A stretch of 64,000 bases of DNA from Armigeres subalbatus (Eukaryota > Arthropoda > Insecta > Diptera > Culicidae), in the NCBI RefSeq assembly GCF_024139115.2, contig NC_085141.1:220199783-220263782 (forward strand), written 5' to 3'. Within the stretch, counting starts at the first letter, position 1. The number at the start of each line of letters is the position of its first letter. A program made the position numbers and the translations under genes. Below the pieces are notes generated by a model. That model was not told where the DNA came from, ran no database searches, and saw only the letters and a program-made list of their open reading frames with translations. This document shows, one piece after another, positions 63,205 to 64,000 of the stretch.

Positions 63205-64000
63205 CTTCCGCCAGAGGTAAAATTCTGTCTCCAGTGGAACATCGACGGCTTCTGGAATGACCTTCTCAATCTGAAACTTTTAACGCACGGTAGCCCGCCA
63301 TAATCGGCCTACAGGAGGTCAATCGTGTCGTAATCGATTCCATGGATCGCTCCCTCGCGGGAAAGTACAAGTGGACTATTAAGGTAGGTTCTCATATCCG
63401 GCATTCCGTAGCGATAGGGGTTCTTCGGAATGATTCATTCGACGTACTCTAGTTTAACGAAGACCGCCCAGTTGTCGGAGTCCTTCTCCGAGGTTATTTT
63501 CCAGTGCGTGGCAAACGTTTACTTACCCTGTGCCAATCTACCGGGCATCAAAAGAAAGGTAAGCAAAATAATCGACGATTCTCCGTCCCCTGTCCTCCTC
63601 TTGGGGGACATGAACGCGCATCACCCGGCATGGGGTGATTCTAGGACTGATCCCAGAGGTGCCGCCCTACTTGAATTATTCGAAATTGCGGACCTTGTAC
63701 CACTCAACAACGGTTCGCCCACCTTCTTTAATGGCCACTCAGCCACTGCCATCGACGTGACTGCTGCCAGTCGGTCTATTCTTTCCGCTTTCAATTGGGA
63801 AGTGTCTACAGACTCATTCGGCAGCAACCACTTTCTGATTTCTGTCACCGCCTACGCCTCGTTCCCGGGCATCACTCGGAGGCCAAGATGGCATTACGAT
63901 GCCGCTGACTGGGAGGCATATGGCCTCCACCTCCGACGCACATTTGAACGAGACACGCCCACAACCCTTTCCAGCTTCACCCAAACCGTCCTGGATGCCG
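63205..64000 (+). pseudogene. LINE APE-type endonuclease domain, continues past the window
   Basis: Frames joined by two or three shifts give, in order: FCLQWNIDGFWNDLLNLKLL (Mg-binding Asn in QWN), IGLQEVNRVVIDSMDRSLAG (catalytic Glu in LQE), KYKWTIKVGSHIRHSVAIGV, then an intact frame from about 63590 to the window end. That frame contains LLGDMNAHHPAWGDSRTDPR, LNNGSPTFFNGHSATAIDVT, a final SNHFLI and the linker RRPRWHYDAADWEAYG. The order matches the APE endonuclease that nicks target DNA for LOA/Jockey/R1-type LINEs. The usual SDH ends as SNH here, so a catalytic Asp is lost. RT should follow beyond 64000. Confidence 0.85.

Noticed and set aside
1..64000. CRISPR arrays
   Set aside because: Tandem repeats here have no unique equal-length spacers, there are no cas genes and the sequence is eukaryotic.
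1..64000. Endogenous viral elements
   Set aside because: No flavivirus-, rhabdovirus- or other virus-like protein stretch was recognised on translation of the stretches I read; coding remnants are retrotransposon-type.

Overview
This window is repeat-dominated, AT-rich animal DNA, most likely from an Aedes mosquito. The strongest marker is three copies of a tRNA-derived SINE that I recognise as Feilai, described from Aedes aegypti (about 23434-23726, 51632-51915, 61036-61320). Fragments of LOA/Jockey-type and RTE-like LINEs and many foldback MITEs agree with this. There are no operons, ribosome binding sites or bacterial features. I see no convincing complete host gene. The long open frames are either transposon coding remnants or artefacts of stop-free tandem repeats.

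Layout. 1-7 kb: degenerate TTTGGCC-type repeats, a tRNA-headed SINE with a 23-bp target-site duplication (3998-4442), a related SINE (6189-6534), a dead RTE-like RT scrap, and a TTAA-flanked piggyBac-like element (5476-6142). 6.9-9.6 kb: a transposable element swollen by eleven copies of a 167-bp tandem unit. 9.6-11.4 kb: a foldback element, an RTE-like LINE 3' end and two MITEs. 11.4-16.2 kb: mostly unassigned. 16.2-20 kb: a broken LOA-clade LINE, an 880-bp nested inverted structure built on a TCGACCTTTTGTC repeat, and a CAGT-ended pogo-like element holding 1.1 kb of pyrimidine-rich repeat. 20-22.2 kb: a MITE and RTE and unidentified coding fossils on the minus strand. 22.2-32.8 kb: an archipelago of degenerate GAAATTCC/GAAGAATTTTCC repeats broken up by Feilai, a hAT-like element and MITEs. 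34-35 kb: a GC-richer, repeat-poor island that could be a promoter or first-exon region. 35.8-38.3 kb: a 23-bp satellite of about 110 units, stop-free on the plus strand. 38.3-42.8 kb: hairpin copies of a hammerhead-ribozyme-like motif and more TTTGGCC foldback repeats. 42.9-47.1 kb: a Helitron-like element with nested insertions, an LTR and a 50/60-bp satellite. 47.3-49.4 kb: an LTR split by a pogo-like MITE with a visible empty site, then an ancient diverged tandem repeat. 49.4-54.4 kb: a 5-kb element bounded by TTTCG-rich ends and a direct repeat, itself hit by a hAT element with a perfect 8-bp duplication. 54.4-64 kb: LINE ORF1 remnants, a 2.96-kb pogo-like element carrying Feilai and RTE pieces, and the 5' part with endonuclease domain of a LOA/Jockey-type LINE running off the right edge.

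The DNA works as a graveyard and nursery of mobile DNA rather than as a set of cooperating genes. Nesting order can be read at several places from target-site duplications. Repeated tandem expansion inside transposons (167-bp unit, pyrimidine array, TCGACC array) is the dominant theme.
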